This document shows, one piece after another, positions 16,974 through 24,399 of a DNA stretch of 64,000 nt. The number at the start of each line of letters is the position of its first letter. The stretch's first letter is position 1. This DNA comes from Paracoccus litorisediminis (GTDB taxonomy: Bacteria; Pseudomonadota; Alphaproteobacteria; Rhodobacterales; Rhodobacteraceae): the NCBI RefSeq assembly GCF_009711205.1, contig NZ_WMIG01000002.1:496001-560000 (forward strand), written 5' to 3'. The notes under the pieces are model-generated. The model was not told where the DNA came from. It ran no database searches and was given only the letters and a program-made list of their open reading frames with translations. The position numbers were made by a program, and so were the translations under genes.

Positions 16974-18467
16974 ATGAGCGTTCTTGCCCAATCCTTCGCC
17001 ATGGTCTTCGACCCGCAGGTGCTGCTGGTCATGTTACTGTCAGGCGCCTTCGGCCTGTTCGTCGGCGCGATTCCCGGCCTGACCGCGACCATGGCCACGG
17101 CGCTGCTGGTCCCGATCACCTTCTTCATGGAGCCGATCGCCGCCATCGCCTCGATCGTGACCGCCTCGGCCATGGCGATCTTTTCCGGCGACATTCCCGG
17201 CGCGCTTCTGCGCATTCCGGGCACCCCCGCCTCGGCCGCCTATGTCGAGGATTCCTACCGCATGACCCGCGCCGGCCGCGGACCCGAGGCATTGGGCGCG
17301 CTGCTGGTGTTTTCGGTCATCGGCGGCATTTTCGGCACCATCGTCCTGATCGTCGCCTCGCCGATATTGGCGGAAATGGCGCTGAAATTCTCGTCCTTCG
17401 AGTATTTCTGGCTGGTGCTGCTGGGCCTGTCGGCGGCGATCTTCGTGTCGCCCGGCTCGGTCCCACGCGGGCTGGTGGCGCTGATCATCGGACTGGTCGC
17501 GGCCTCGGTCGGCATGGACAACCCCACCGCCGAGCCGCGCTTTACCTTTGGCAATCTCGATCTTCTGGGCGGGATTTCCTTCATCCCGGCGATGATCGGG
17601 CTGTTCGCGCTGGCCGAGGTGTTTCGCTACTTCGTCCACGGGCACAAGCTGGGCGCACCGCTGCGCCCCTCGACCAAGGGCATGCTGCGCAGCCAGATCG
17701 GGGTCCTGCGCCGCTACCCGAAACAGATGCTGCGTGGCAATATCACCGGTACGCTGATTGGCGCCCTGCCCGGTGCCGGCGCCGACATCGCCGCCTGGAT
17801 CAGCTATGCCATGTCCAAGCGCTTCTCGCGTGAGCCGGAAAAATTCGGCAAGGGACATGTCGAAGGTCTGGTCGAGGCCGGGGCCTCGAACAATGCCGCC
17901 GTCAGCGGGGCGTGGATTCCGGCGCTGGTCTTTGGCATCCCCGGCGACTCGATCACCGCCATCGTCATCGGCGTGCTGTACATCAAGGGCATGAATCCCG
18001 GCCCGACGATCTTCATCAATCAGGCCGAGCTGATCAACGCGCTGTTCATCGTCTTCCTGCTGGCGAACCTGCTGATGATCCCGCTGGGCTGGCTGGCGAT
18101 CCGCGCCTCGACCACGATCCTTGCGGTGCCGCAAAAGATCCTGATGCCGATCATCACGCTGTTCTGCATCGTCGGAGCGTTCGCCATCACCAATTCGGTC
18201 TTCGGCATCATCCTGATGCTGGCTTTCGGCGTGCTCGGCTTCCTGATGGAGGAAAACGACATCCCCATCGCCCCCGCCATTCTGGGGCTGGTGCTTGGTC
18301 CGCTGTTGGAACAGCATTTCATCACCTCGATGATCAAGGCGGACGGAAACCTGCTTTCGTTCTTTGAGCGACCGATTGCGGCCGGTTTGGGCATCTTCAC
18401 CATCCTCGTCTGGTGCGCGCCACTGATCCGCCGCATCCTCATCCGCCGCAAGGAGGCGCTGACATGA
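16974..18467 (+). CDS. TctA family large transporter subunit
   Basis: A 497-residue polytopic permease of the TctA family, the large channel subunit of the tripartite tricarboxylate transporter. It has the N-terminal GAIPGLTATMATALLVPITFF and the repeated LIGALPGAGADIAAWISY motif, plus SNNAAVSGAWIPALVFGIPGDS, all diagnostic. There are about ten to twelve membrane segments. Start ATG 16974 by alignment. It overlaps ltnD by four bases (ATGA), linking the transporter to tetronate-type oxidation. Confidence 0.92.
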   Translation: MSVLAQSFAMVFDPQVLLVMLLSGAFGLFVGAIPGLTATMATALLVPITFFMEPIAAIASIVTASAMAIFSGDIPGALLRIPGTPASAAYVEDSYRMTRAGRGPEALGALLVFSVIGGIFGTIVLIVASPILAEMALKFSSFEYFWLVLLGLSAAIFVSPGSVPRGLVALIIGLVAASVGMDNPTAEPRFTFGNLDLLGGISFIPAMIGLFALAEVFRYFVHGHKLGAPLRPSTKGMLRSQIGVLRRYPKQMLRGNITGTLIGALPGAGADIAAWISYAMSKRFSREPEKFGKGHVEGLVEAGASNNAAVSGAWIPALVFGIPGDSITAIVIGVLYIKGMNPGPTIFINQAELINALFIVFLLANLLMIPLGWLAIRASTTILAVPQKILMPIITLFCIVGAFAITNSVFGIILMLAFGVLGFLMEENDIPIAPAILGLVLGPLLEQHFITSMIKADGNLLSFFERPIAAGLGIFTILVWCAPLIRRILIRRKEALT

Positions 18468-19366
18468 CCCTTTCCACCGCCGTTATCGGCCTTGGCTCGA
18501 TGGGCCTGGGCGCGGCGCTGTCGCTGGCCCGTGCCGGTCTGCCGGTGCGCGGCCTCGACCTTAACCCCGCGCCCTGCGCGGAACTGGCCGAAGCAGGAGG
18601 GACCATCGCCACCACCCCCGCCGAGGCCGCGAGCGCGGCAGACGCGGTCTTCATCTATGTCGTGAATGCGGCCCAGACCCGGACCGTGCTGTTTGGCGAA
18701 AACGGAGCCGTCGCGGCGGCCCGGCCCGGAACCGTCTTCGTTCTTTGCCCGACCATGCAACCCGACGATACCACAGCCATTGCGGAGGATCTGGCACAGG
18801 CGGGCATGCTGGCCATAGACGCGCCGGTTTCAGGCGGCGCGGCCAAGGCCCGCGACGGCGCGATCAGCATCATGGCCTCGGGTCCTCCCGCGGCCTTTGA
18901 CCGTATCCAGCCCGCGCTTGACGCCATCGCGGCCCGTGTCTTTCGCCTTGGCGACCAGCCGGGCGCGGGCAGCCGGATGAAACTGGTGAACCAGCTTCTT
19001 GCCGGTGTCCATATCGCCGCCATGGCCGAGGCGATGGTGCTGGCCGCGAAGTCCGGCCTTGATCTGGGCAAGGTGTACGAGGTCATCACCGAATGCGCCG
19101 GCAACAGCTGGATGTTCCAGAACCGCGCACCACAGGTGGTCTCGGGCGACTATACCCCGTTCTCGGCGGTGGACATCTTCGTCAAGGATCTGGGCATCGT
19201 CACCGACGCCGCCGCCGCGCTGGACACCCCCACGCCGCTGGCCGCGGCCTCGCTTGATCTCTACCGCGCCGCATCAAGTGCCGGACTGGGGCGCGAGGCC
19301 GATGCCGCCATCGCCAAGATCCTCGCCACTCAGGCCAAGACCCGCCTGCCCGGTCAAGACGGTTGA
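18464..19366 (+). CDS. ltnD: L-threonate dehydrogenase-like beta-hydroxyacid dehydrogenase
   Basis: A 300-residue member of the 3-hydroxyisobutyrate dehydrogenase family. N-terminal Rossmann motif VIGLGSMGLGAALSLARAG, substrate loop DAPVSGGAAKARDG, and active-site lysine in GSRMKLVNQLLAGVHI. The subfamily resembles LtnD, which oxidises L-threonate at C2 to 2-oxo-tetronate with NAD. It is coupled to tctA by ATGA. The partner OtnI-like gene is convergent just downstream and denD is 8 kb away, but OtnK and OtnC are missing here. It could instead act on another 2- or 3-hydroxy acid. Confidence 0.75.
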   Translation: MTLSTAVIGLGSMGLGAALSLARAGLPVRGLDLNPAPCAELAEAGGTIATTPAEAASAADAVFIYVVNAAQTRTVLFGENGAVAAARPGTVFVLCPTMQPDDTTAIAEDLAQAGMLAIDAPVSGGAAKARDGAISIMASGPPAAFDRIQPALDAIAARVFRLGDQPGAGSRMKLVNQLLAGVHIAAMAEAMVLAAKSGLDLGKVYEVITECAGNSWMFQNRAPQVVSGDYTPFSAVDIFVKDLGIVTDAAAALDTPTPLAAASLDLYRAASSAGLGREADAAIAKILATQAKTRLPGQDG

Positions 19367-19395
19367 ATCTCTTCGTTTCCTAAATACCCATTCTG

Positions 19396-19417
19396 CCCGC
19401 GCCACGACCGGCGCGGG
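19396..19417. terminator. Hairpin between convergent ltnD and otnI-like genes
   Basis: Perfect 8-bp stem CCCGCGCC / GGCGCGGG (19396-19403, 19410-19417) with a six-base loop, placed between two convergent stops. No long T-run on either side. Confidence 0.45.
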
Positions 19418-19418
19418 T

Positions 19419-20174
19419 TCAGATCCGGCGCAGCTCCGGCAACCAGCCCAGACTGTCGCCGGTCGCGCCAACGGGCTTGTATTCCGCCCCAAGCGGCCGA
19501 TCCCAACCAAGATCGCGCAGCACGGCGCAGATATGGCGGTAGTCCACCTCGCCATGATCGGGCGTACCGCGATCGGGAACCGCAGCGATCTGGACATGAC
19601 CGATCACCGGCAGCAGCCGGGTCAGGCGGCGAGTCAGATCACCCTCCATGATCTGCAGATGATAGCAGTCGAACATCAGCTTCAGGTTCGGATGCCCCAG
19701 CCGCTCGATCAGCGCCACAGCCTGATCCGAGCGCGACAGGAAATAGCCCGGCGCGTCATAGCTGTTCAACGGTTCGATCAGAATGGTCAGATCGGGTGCG
19801 GCGCGGCAGGCATGGTCCAGATTGGCAAGGAACACCGTCTCGGCCTGCGGCCCTTCGGCCACGCCCGCCATGACATGGACCGAGCCGCAGCCGATGGCGC
19901 GGGCATAGGTGATGGCGCGGTCGATTTCGGCCCGCGCCTCGGCCTCACGTCCCGGAATGGCGGACAGCCCGTTTTCGCCCGGCTGACCGCGCAAGGTGTT
20001 CAGCCCCAGCATCGCAAGGCCTGTTTCAGCTAATGCCGCAGAAACCGCCTCGGGGGCATGGGCATAGGGCCAATGGCATTCGACTGCATCGAAACCGGCG
20101 GCAGCAGCGGCGCGGATCGCATCGGGCAGTGCCAGATCCGACCACAGAAACCCCAGATTTGCGGAAAACTGCAT
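19419..20174 (-). CDS. otnI: Hydroxypyruvate isomerase / 2-oxo-tetronate isomerase-like protein
   Basis: A 251-residue TIM-barrel of the xylose-isomerase-like AP endonuclease superfamily, close to Hyi and OtnI. Metal and catalytic residues are visible in ILIEPLNSYDAPGYFL (Glu), LMFDCYHLQIMEGDL (Asp, His) and the terminal GAEYKP (Glu). Hyi interconverts hydroxypyruvate and tartronate semialdehyde; OtnI isomerises 2-oxo-tetronate to 3-oxo-tetronate. With ltnD and denD nearby, OtnI is slightly favoured. A strong GGGGAGGAAAG precedes the ATG. Last gene of the seven-gene minus-strand operon, though a hairpin separates it from the gene before. Confidence 0.75.
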   Translation of the reverse strand: MQFSANLGFLWSDLALPDAIRAAAAAGFDAVECHWPYAHAPEAVSAALAETGLAMLGLNTLRGQPGENGLSAIPGREAEARAEIDRAITYARAIGCGSVHVMAGVAEGPQAETVFLANLDHACRAAPDLTILIEPLNSYDAPGYFLSRSDQAVALIERLGHPNLKLMFDCYHLQIMEGDLTRRLTRLLPVIGHVQIAAVPDRGTPDHGEVDYRHICAVLRDLGWDRPLGAEYKPVGATGDSLGWLPELRRI

Positions 20175-20198
20175 CTTTCCTCCCCGAAAGACAAAGAG

Positions 20199-20218
20199 CG
20201 GCGGGGTAATCCCCGCCG
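20199..20218 (-). terminator. Hairpin between FAH-family gene and otnI-like gene
   Basis: Perfect 8-bp stem CGGCGGGG / CCCCGCCG with loop TAAT. On the minus strand it is followed by the T-rich CTCTTTGTCTTTC, so it may end or attenuate the operon before the last gene. Confidence 0.6.
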
Positions 20219-20228
20219 CCCGTCAGGA

Positions 20229-21071
20229 TCAGGCGCGGCGCACGCTTTGACGCTGCTCGCCCAGACCCTCGATGCCCAGACGGATCACTTCGCCGCCGTT
20301 CAGATAGACCTGCGGGTTCTGCCCCATGCCGACGCCCGGAGGGGTGCCGGTGGTGATCACGTCGCCCGGCATCAGCGTCATCAGCTTCGAGCAATAGGCC
20401 ACCAGAGTCGCCACGTCGAAGATCATCGTCTTGGTCGAGCCGTCCTGATAGCGCTTGCCATCGACCTCCAGCCACATCGACAGGTTGCCCGCATCCGGCA
20501 CCTCATCGCGGGTCACGACGTAAGGGCCGATCGGGCCGAACGTGTCGAAGCCCTTGCCCTTGTCCCAGGTCTGGCCACGCTCAAGCTGCCATTCGCGCTC
20601 GGACACGTCGTTGACGACGCAGTAGCCGGCGACATGCTCCAGCGCCTGTTCCTTGCTGACCTTGCGGGCGGTCTTGCCGATGACGATGCCCAGCTCGACT
20701 TCCCAATCGGTCTTTTTCGAACCTTCCGGGATGACCACGTCGTCATTCGGGCCGACGATGCAGCTGGTCCATTTGTTGAAGACGACAGGCTCGGCCGGGA
20801 CCGGCATGCCGCTTTCGGCAGCGTGGTCGGCATAGTTCAGCCCGATGGCGATGAACTTGCGCACATGGCCGACGCAGGCACCCAGACGGGGCGAGCCTTC
20901 GACCACCGGCAGGCTGGAGACGTCGATCGCCGCCAGTTTCGCCAGCCCTTCGGGGGTCAGCACGTCATCGGCGATGTCGGCCACATGGCCCGACAGGTCG
21001 CGGATCTGGCCCTCGGCGTCCAGAAGACCGGGCTTTTCCTGGCCCTCGGGGCCATAACGCAGCAGTTTCAT
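20229..21071 (-). CDS. Fumarylacetoacetate hydrolase family protein (2,4-diketo-3-deoxy acid hydrolase type)
   Basis: A 280-residue FAH-fold hydrolase. It has the family core CVGHVRKFIAIGLNYADHAAE, the metal-binding pattern ExE..D (WEVELGIVIGK, then NDVSEREWQ) and the C-terminal GDVITTGTPPGVGMG. Close relatives hydrolyse 2,4-diketo-3-deoxy-L-fuconate/rhamnonate or 5-hydroxy-2,4-dioxopentanoate to pyruvate plus lactate or glycolate; others are annotated ureidoglycolate lyase. The neighbouring xylonate-type dehydratase and SDRs favour the diketo acid role. Its start overlaps the DMT gene by four bases. Confidence 0.8.
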   Translation of the reverse strand: MKLLRYGPEGQEKPGLLDAEGQIRDLSGHVADIADDVLTPEGLAKLAAIDVSSLPVVEGSPRLGACVGHVRKFIAIGLNYADHAAESGMPVPAEPVVFNKWTSCIVGPNDDVVIPEGSKKTDWEVELGIVIGKTARKVSKEQALEHVAGYCVVNDVSEREWQLERGQTWDKGKGFDTFGPIGPYVVTRDEVPDAGNLSMWLEVDGKRYQDGSTKTMIFDVATLVAYCSKLMTLMPGDVITTGTPPGVGMGQNPQVYLNGGEVIRLGIEGLGEQRQSVRRA

Positions 21072-22009
21072 CTCTCCTCCTTCTTTCCTTGCTCAGATTG
21101 TGACTGTTTAGAAGAAACCGCGATGGCGGAAGCCCGGATCGCGGCAATTCTGTTTCTTCGACCCGACAGCCAAAGCAGCACGCCGCCGGCGATGATGACC
21201 AGCGCGCCCAAGAGTGTCGAGGCCCCCGGCACCTGTCCAAAGACCAGATAGCCCGCGACCGAAGCGAAAAGCAGTTGCAGATAGACCACCGGCGCCAGAA
21301 CCGAGGCATCCGCGATGCGATGTGCCAGCGTGACCAGACTGTGCGACATGCCACCCACGACGCCGATCAGGCACATCAGCCCGACGATCAGCCAGCTTTG
21401 CGGATGCTCCCAATGCATCATCGCGAAGGGCGCGAGGCAAAGCGCCGCGATTCCGCTGGACCAGACCTGCTGCACGGCCGTCGATTCCGCCGCCAGCTTT
21501 CGGCTGAAGATGAAATAGAACGAGGTGCAGATGCAGGCCGTCAGCGAGAATAGGATCGCCGGATGGAAGTCCGCCTGCCACGGCGCGACGACGATCAGCA
21601 CGCCGATGAAGCCCACGATGATCGCCAGGAATTGCAGCGGGCTGACCCGCTCACCCAGCATCGGCACGGCCAGAAGCGTGGTCAGGACCGGACCCGCGAA
21701 CATGACGGCGGTCACGGTGGTCAGCGGCAGATGGCTCAGGCCGACAAAGTTGAAGGCCGTGCTGCCCAGCAGCGCCAGCGAGCGCAGGATCTGCAGCCGC
21801 GGATTGATCGAGCGCAGCGTCGAGACGCCCTGCTTCGGCAGCACCGCAATAAGCGTCATCACCAGATGGCCCAGATAGCGGACAAAGGCCACCTGCATCA
21901 GCGCCAGCCCCGAACCCAGCAGAAATTTCGCGGTCGTATCCTGCACGGCGAACAACATCACCGCACCGGTCATCAGCAAGAGACCCGTCAGGTTGCCGCC
22001 CTTTTTCAT
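21068..22009 (-). CDS. DMT superfamily (EamA) transporter
   Basis: A 313-residue protein with ten predicted membrane segments in two EamA repeats (first ending near FAGPVLTTLLAVPMLGERV, second near LVFGQVPGASTLLGALVIIAGGVLLW). These are drug/metabolite exporters or importers of small solutes. Embedded in the sugar-acid operon between the GntR gene and the FAH-family gene; four-base overlap with the latter. Cargo unknown; export of a pathway by-product or import of a substrate are both possible. The C-terminal tail is charged and cytoplasmic-looking. Confidence 0.85.
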   Translation of the reverse strand: MKKGGNLTGLLLMTGAVMLFAVQDTTAKFLLGSGLALMQVAFVRYLGHLVMTLIAVLPKQGVSTLRSINPRLQILRSLALLGSTAFNFVGLSHLPLTTVTAVMFAGPVLTTLLAVPMLGERVSPLQFLAIIVGFIGVLIVVAPWQADFHPAILFSLTACICTSFYFIFSRKLAAESTAVQQVWSSGIAALCLAPFAMMHWEHPQSWLIVGLMCLIGVVGGMSHSLVTLAHRIADASVLAPVVYLQLLFASVAGYLVFGQVPGASTLLGALVIIAGGVLLWLSGRRNRIAAIRASAIAVSSKQSQSEQGKKEER

Positions 22010-22012
22010 GCC

Positions 22013-22687
22013 CTAATCCTGCCCCTCGTCCGTTTCCTCGCGGAAATGGTCCTCGATATTGGCGATCATCGCGCCCAGATGGGCGCCGATCTCGGCCTTG
22101 ATGGCGGCCACGTCCCGGGCATGCAGCGCGGCATGGATGGCTTTGTGTTGGCGCAGCACCCGCCCCCGCGACAGTTTGCGGCGGGCCGACAGGTAGCGCG
22201 CGCGCCACAGCCGGGCCATGTAAGAGGCGTGGGTTTCCGCCAGCGCCGCATTATGCGAGGCAGCGACAATTGCGGAATGGAACTGCATGTCCAGCTCGAA
22301 CACGTCCAGCGTGTCGGCCTCGCCATAGATTTCCTCGATCCGGTCCTTCAGCGCGCCGATGGCAGAGATTTCGCCCTCGGTGGCCTTTTCGCAGGCCAGT
22401 TCACCCGACAGCAGCTCCAGCGCGTGCAGCACCCGGATCTGGTCGATGATTTCGGCCAGCGAAGGATCGGCGACGATGGGGCTGCGCAGGGGACGCAGTT
22501 GCACCAGCCCCTCTTTCGCCAGAATGCGGATCGCCTCGCGCATGGGGGTGCGCGAGACGCCCTGCCTTTCGGCATTGTCGCGTTCCTTGATCGTCGCGCC
22601 CGGCGGCAGGTTGCCGCGCAGGATTTCGCGGCGCAGCTCATAGGCGATGGCCTCGGCCAAACTATCCTCGGTCATCGCCCTGCCCAT
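22013..22687 (-). CDS. GntR family (FadR/FCD subgroup) regulator
   Basis: A 224-residue transcription factor. The HTH is at about residues 10-72 (AEAIAYELRREILRGNLPPGATIKE; VSRTPMREAIRILAKEGLVQLRPLRSPIV), with an FCD ligand domain behind (FELDMQFHSAIVAAS). It lies inside the minus-strand operon; its ATG shares a base with the preceding stop (TGATG), and a second in-frame ATG is four codons later. It is the best candidate to bind the two TGGTATACCA palindromes that front this operon and its divergent neighbour. Confidence 0.87.
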   Translation of the reverse strand: MGRAMTEDSLAEAIAYELRREILRGNLPPGATIKERDNAERQGVSRTPMREAIRILAKEGLVQLRPLRSPIVADPSLAEIIDQIRVLHALELLSGELACEKATEGEISAIGALKDRIEEIYGEADTLDVFELDMQFHSAIVAASHNAALAETHASYMARLWRARYLSARRKLSRGRVLRQHKAIHAALHARDVAAIKAEIGAHLGAMIANIEDHFREETDEGQD

Positions 22688-23628
22688 CAGTTCACCGGCG
22701 TCACAAGCGCCTGCCCGGCCAGATGCGCACGGACATTCTGGCGCTGCAGATCGCCCATCGCCGCGCGGGTTTCAACGGTGGCCGAACCGACATGCGGCAG
22801 GATCGTGGCATTGGGCAGCGTCAGGAAGCGCGGATCGACATTCGGTTCAGCCCGGAACACGTCCAGCGCCGCGCCGCGTAGCCGCCCCTGTTCCAAGGCG
22901 TCCAGCATCGCAGCCTCGTCCACGACCGAGCCGCGGGCGATATTGACGATGATCCCGTCAGGCCCCAGCGCGTCGATCACAGCTGCCGAAACGAAGCCCT
23001 CGGTCTCGGGACCGCCGACGACGGCAATGACCAGATCATCGACCGCGCGGGCCAGCTCCACCGGGTCGGCATGATAGGTCCAACCGGAGGGCGCGTCCTT
23101 GCGGCTGCGCGACTGGTAATGGATCTCGCATTTGAAGGCGGCCAGCCGGTCGGCGATCTCGCGGCCGATGCGACCCATGCCCAGCACGCCGACCTTGCGA
23201 CCCGACATCTTGCGCGCCAGCGGATAGGCACCGCCCGCGGGCCATTTGCCGTCGCGCATCCAGTTTTCCGAAGCCGTCAGCTTGCGCGCTTCCATGATCA
23301 GCATCGCCACGGCCAGATCGGCCACGTCGTCATTCAGCACATTGGGCGTATTGGTGACGGTGATGCCGCGCGCCGAAGCGTCTGTGACATTGATCGCGTC
23401 ATAGCCCACGCCGAAATTCGCGATCAGCTTCAGCCCCGGCAGCAGATCCATCACCGCGCCGTTCAGCGGGTGGTGCCCCTTATAGGCAATGGCCGTGACC
23501 TCGGCCCGCAAGGCAGGGGACAGGTCGGCGATCTGCGACAGGTCATCCAGCGGTCGCGCGCCGAATTCATCGGTCAGCGCGGCCACGTCGATATCGGAAT
23601 ACTGGCCCACGGCCAGAACCTTGTTCAT
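22687..23628 (-). CDS. D-isomer-specific 2-hydroxyacid dehydrogenase
   Basis: A 313-residue NAD(P)-dependent dehydrogenase of the glyoxylate/hydroxypyruvate reductase group. NAD motif VGVLGMGRIGREIADRLAAF near residue 147, catalytic Arg in VNIARGSVVDEAAM, Glu in DVFRAEPNVDP and His in ATILPHVGSATVETR. Expected reaction: reduction of glyoxylate or hydroxypyruvate or oxidation of a D-2-hydroxy acid. In this operon it could handle glycolate/glyoxylate formed from cleavage of pentose acids. Start taken at ATG 23628, where GAGGG is well spaced; an ATG two codons upstream is possible. Confidence 0.87.
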   Translation of the reverse strand: MNKVLAVGQYSDIDVAALTDEFGARPLDDLSQIADLSPALRAEVTAIAYKGHHPLNGAVMDLLPGLKLIANFGVGYDAINVTDASARGITVTNTPNVLNDDVADLAVAMLIMEARKLTASENWMRDGKWPAGGAYPLARKMSGRKVGVLGMGRIGREIADRLAAFKCEIHYQSRSRKDAPSGWTYHADPVELARAVDDLVIAVVGGPETEGFVSAAVIDALGPDGIIVNIARGSVVDEAAMLDALEQGRLRGAALDVFRAEPNVDPRFLTLPNATILPHVGSATVETRAAMGDLQRQNVRAHLAGQALVTPVN

Positions 23629-23639
23629 ACCCATATCCC

Positions 23640-24374
23640 TCAGCCGCGCCCGATATAGGGCATGTTGGTCGCCATCACGGTCAGCCACTGGATATTCGCG
23701 CCCTCGGGCATCGTGGCCATGTGCCAGACCGAATCTGCGACGGTCTTCACGTCGATGACCGGCTCGATCTTGGTCGAACCATCGGCCTGCGGGACGCCCT
23801 TGGTCATGGCGACCGCCATGTCGGTCAGGGCATTGCCGATATCGACCTGCCCGCAAGCGATGTTGAAGGGCCGCCCGTCCAGAGACAGCGTCCGCGTCAG
23901 CCCGGTCACCGCATGTTTCGACACCGTATAGGGGACCGAGCCCGGACGCGGGACATCGGCCGAGATCGAGCCATTGTTGATGATCCGCCCGCCCATCGGC
24001 TGCTGATTGCGCATCTGGCGAAAGGCTGCGCGGGCGCACAGGAACATGCCGGTGATGTTCACATCCGTCACCCGCCGCCAATCCGCGACCGTAATCTCGT
24101 CGATAAGGGTCGAGGGCAGGACCGCGCCCGCATTATTGAACAGGATATCCAGCCGCCCCCAGCTAGAAGCCACCTTGGCGAAGGTCGCATCCACGGCGGC
24201 CTCATCGGTCACGTCGCAGGGCAGGATCAGGGCGTTCGGGTTGTCCTCGGCAGTTTCCTGCAGGGCGTCCTCGCGCCGACCGATCAGGCCGACCTGCCAG
24301 CCCTCGATCAGGAAACGGCGGGCGGTGGCGCGGCCGACGCCGCTGCCGCCACCGGTGATCAGGATGTTCTTCAC
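23640..24374 (-). CDS. Short-chain dehydrogenase/reductase (SDR)
   Basis: A 244-residue classical SDR. Cofactor motif TGGGSGVGRATARRF at residues 7-21, NNAG near 85, and catalytic Ser-Tyr-Lys in NNGSISADVPRPGSVPYTVSKHAV. It starts with GTG at 24374, preceded by GGGAGGAGAG; no ATG is available. Second gene of the operon behind the dehydratase. A role as 2-keto-3-deoxy acid 4-dehydrogenase, feeding the FAH-family hydrolase, is plausible but the second SDR at 29069 competes for it. Confidence 0.85.
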   Translation of the reverse strand: MKNILITGGGSGVGRATARRFLIEGWQVGLIGRREDALQETAEDNPNALILPCDVTDEAAVDATFAKVASSWGRLDILFNNAGAVLPSTLIDEITVADWRRVTDVNITGMFLCARAAFRQMRNQQPMGGRIINNGSISADVPRPGSVPYTVSKHAVTGLTRTLSLDGRPFNIACGQVDIGNALTDMAVAMTKGVPQADGSTKIEPVIDVKTVADSVWHMATMPEGANIQWLTVMATNMPYIGRG

Positions 24375-24399
24375 GTCTCTCTCCTCCCTTAGAGTGCCG

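Noticed and set aside
19371..19395. A third extragenic copy of the GATATTT..AAGAAAG repeat (inverted) after ltnD
   Set aside because: TCTTCGTTTCCTAAATACCC is only loosely similar and lacks the GC-rich palindrome, so I could not support it.
20229..21071. FAH-family gene as gguC, the usual companion of gguA-gguB
   Set aside because: It is 13 kb from gguB, on the other strand and in a different operon; its sequence reads more like diketo-acid hydrolases.
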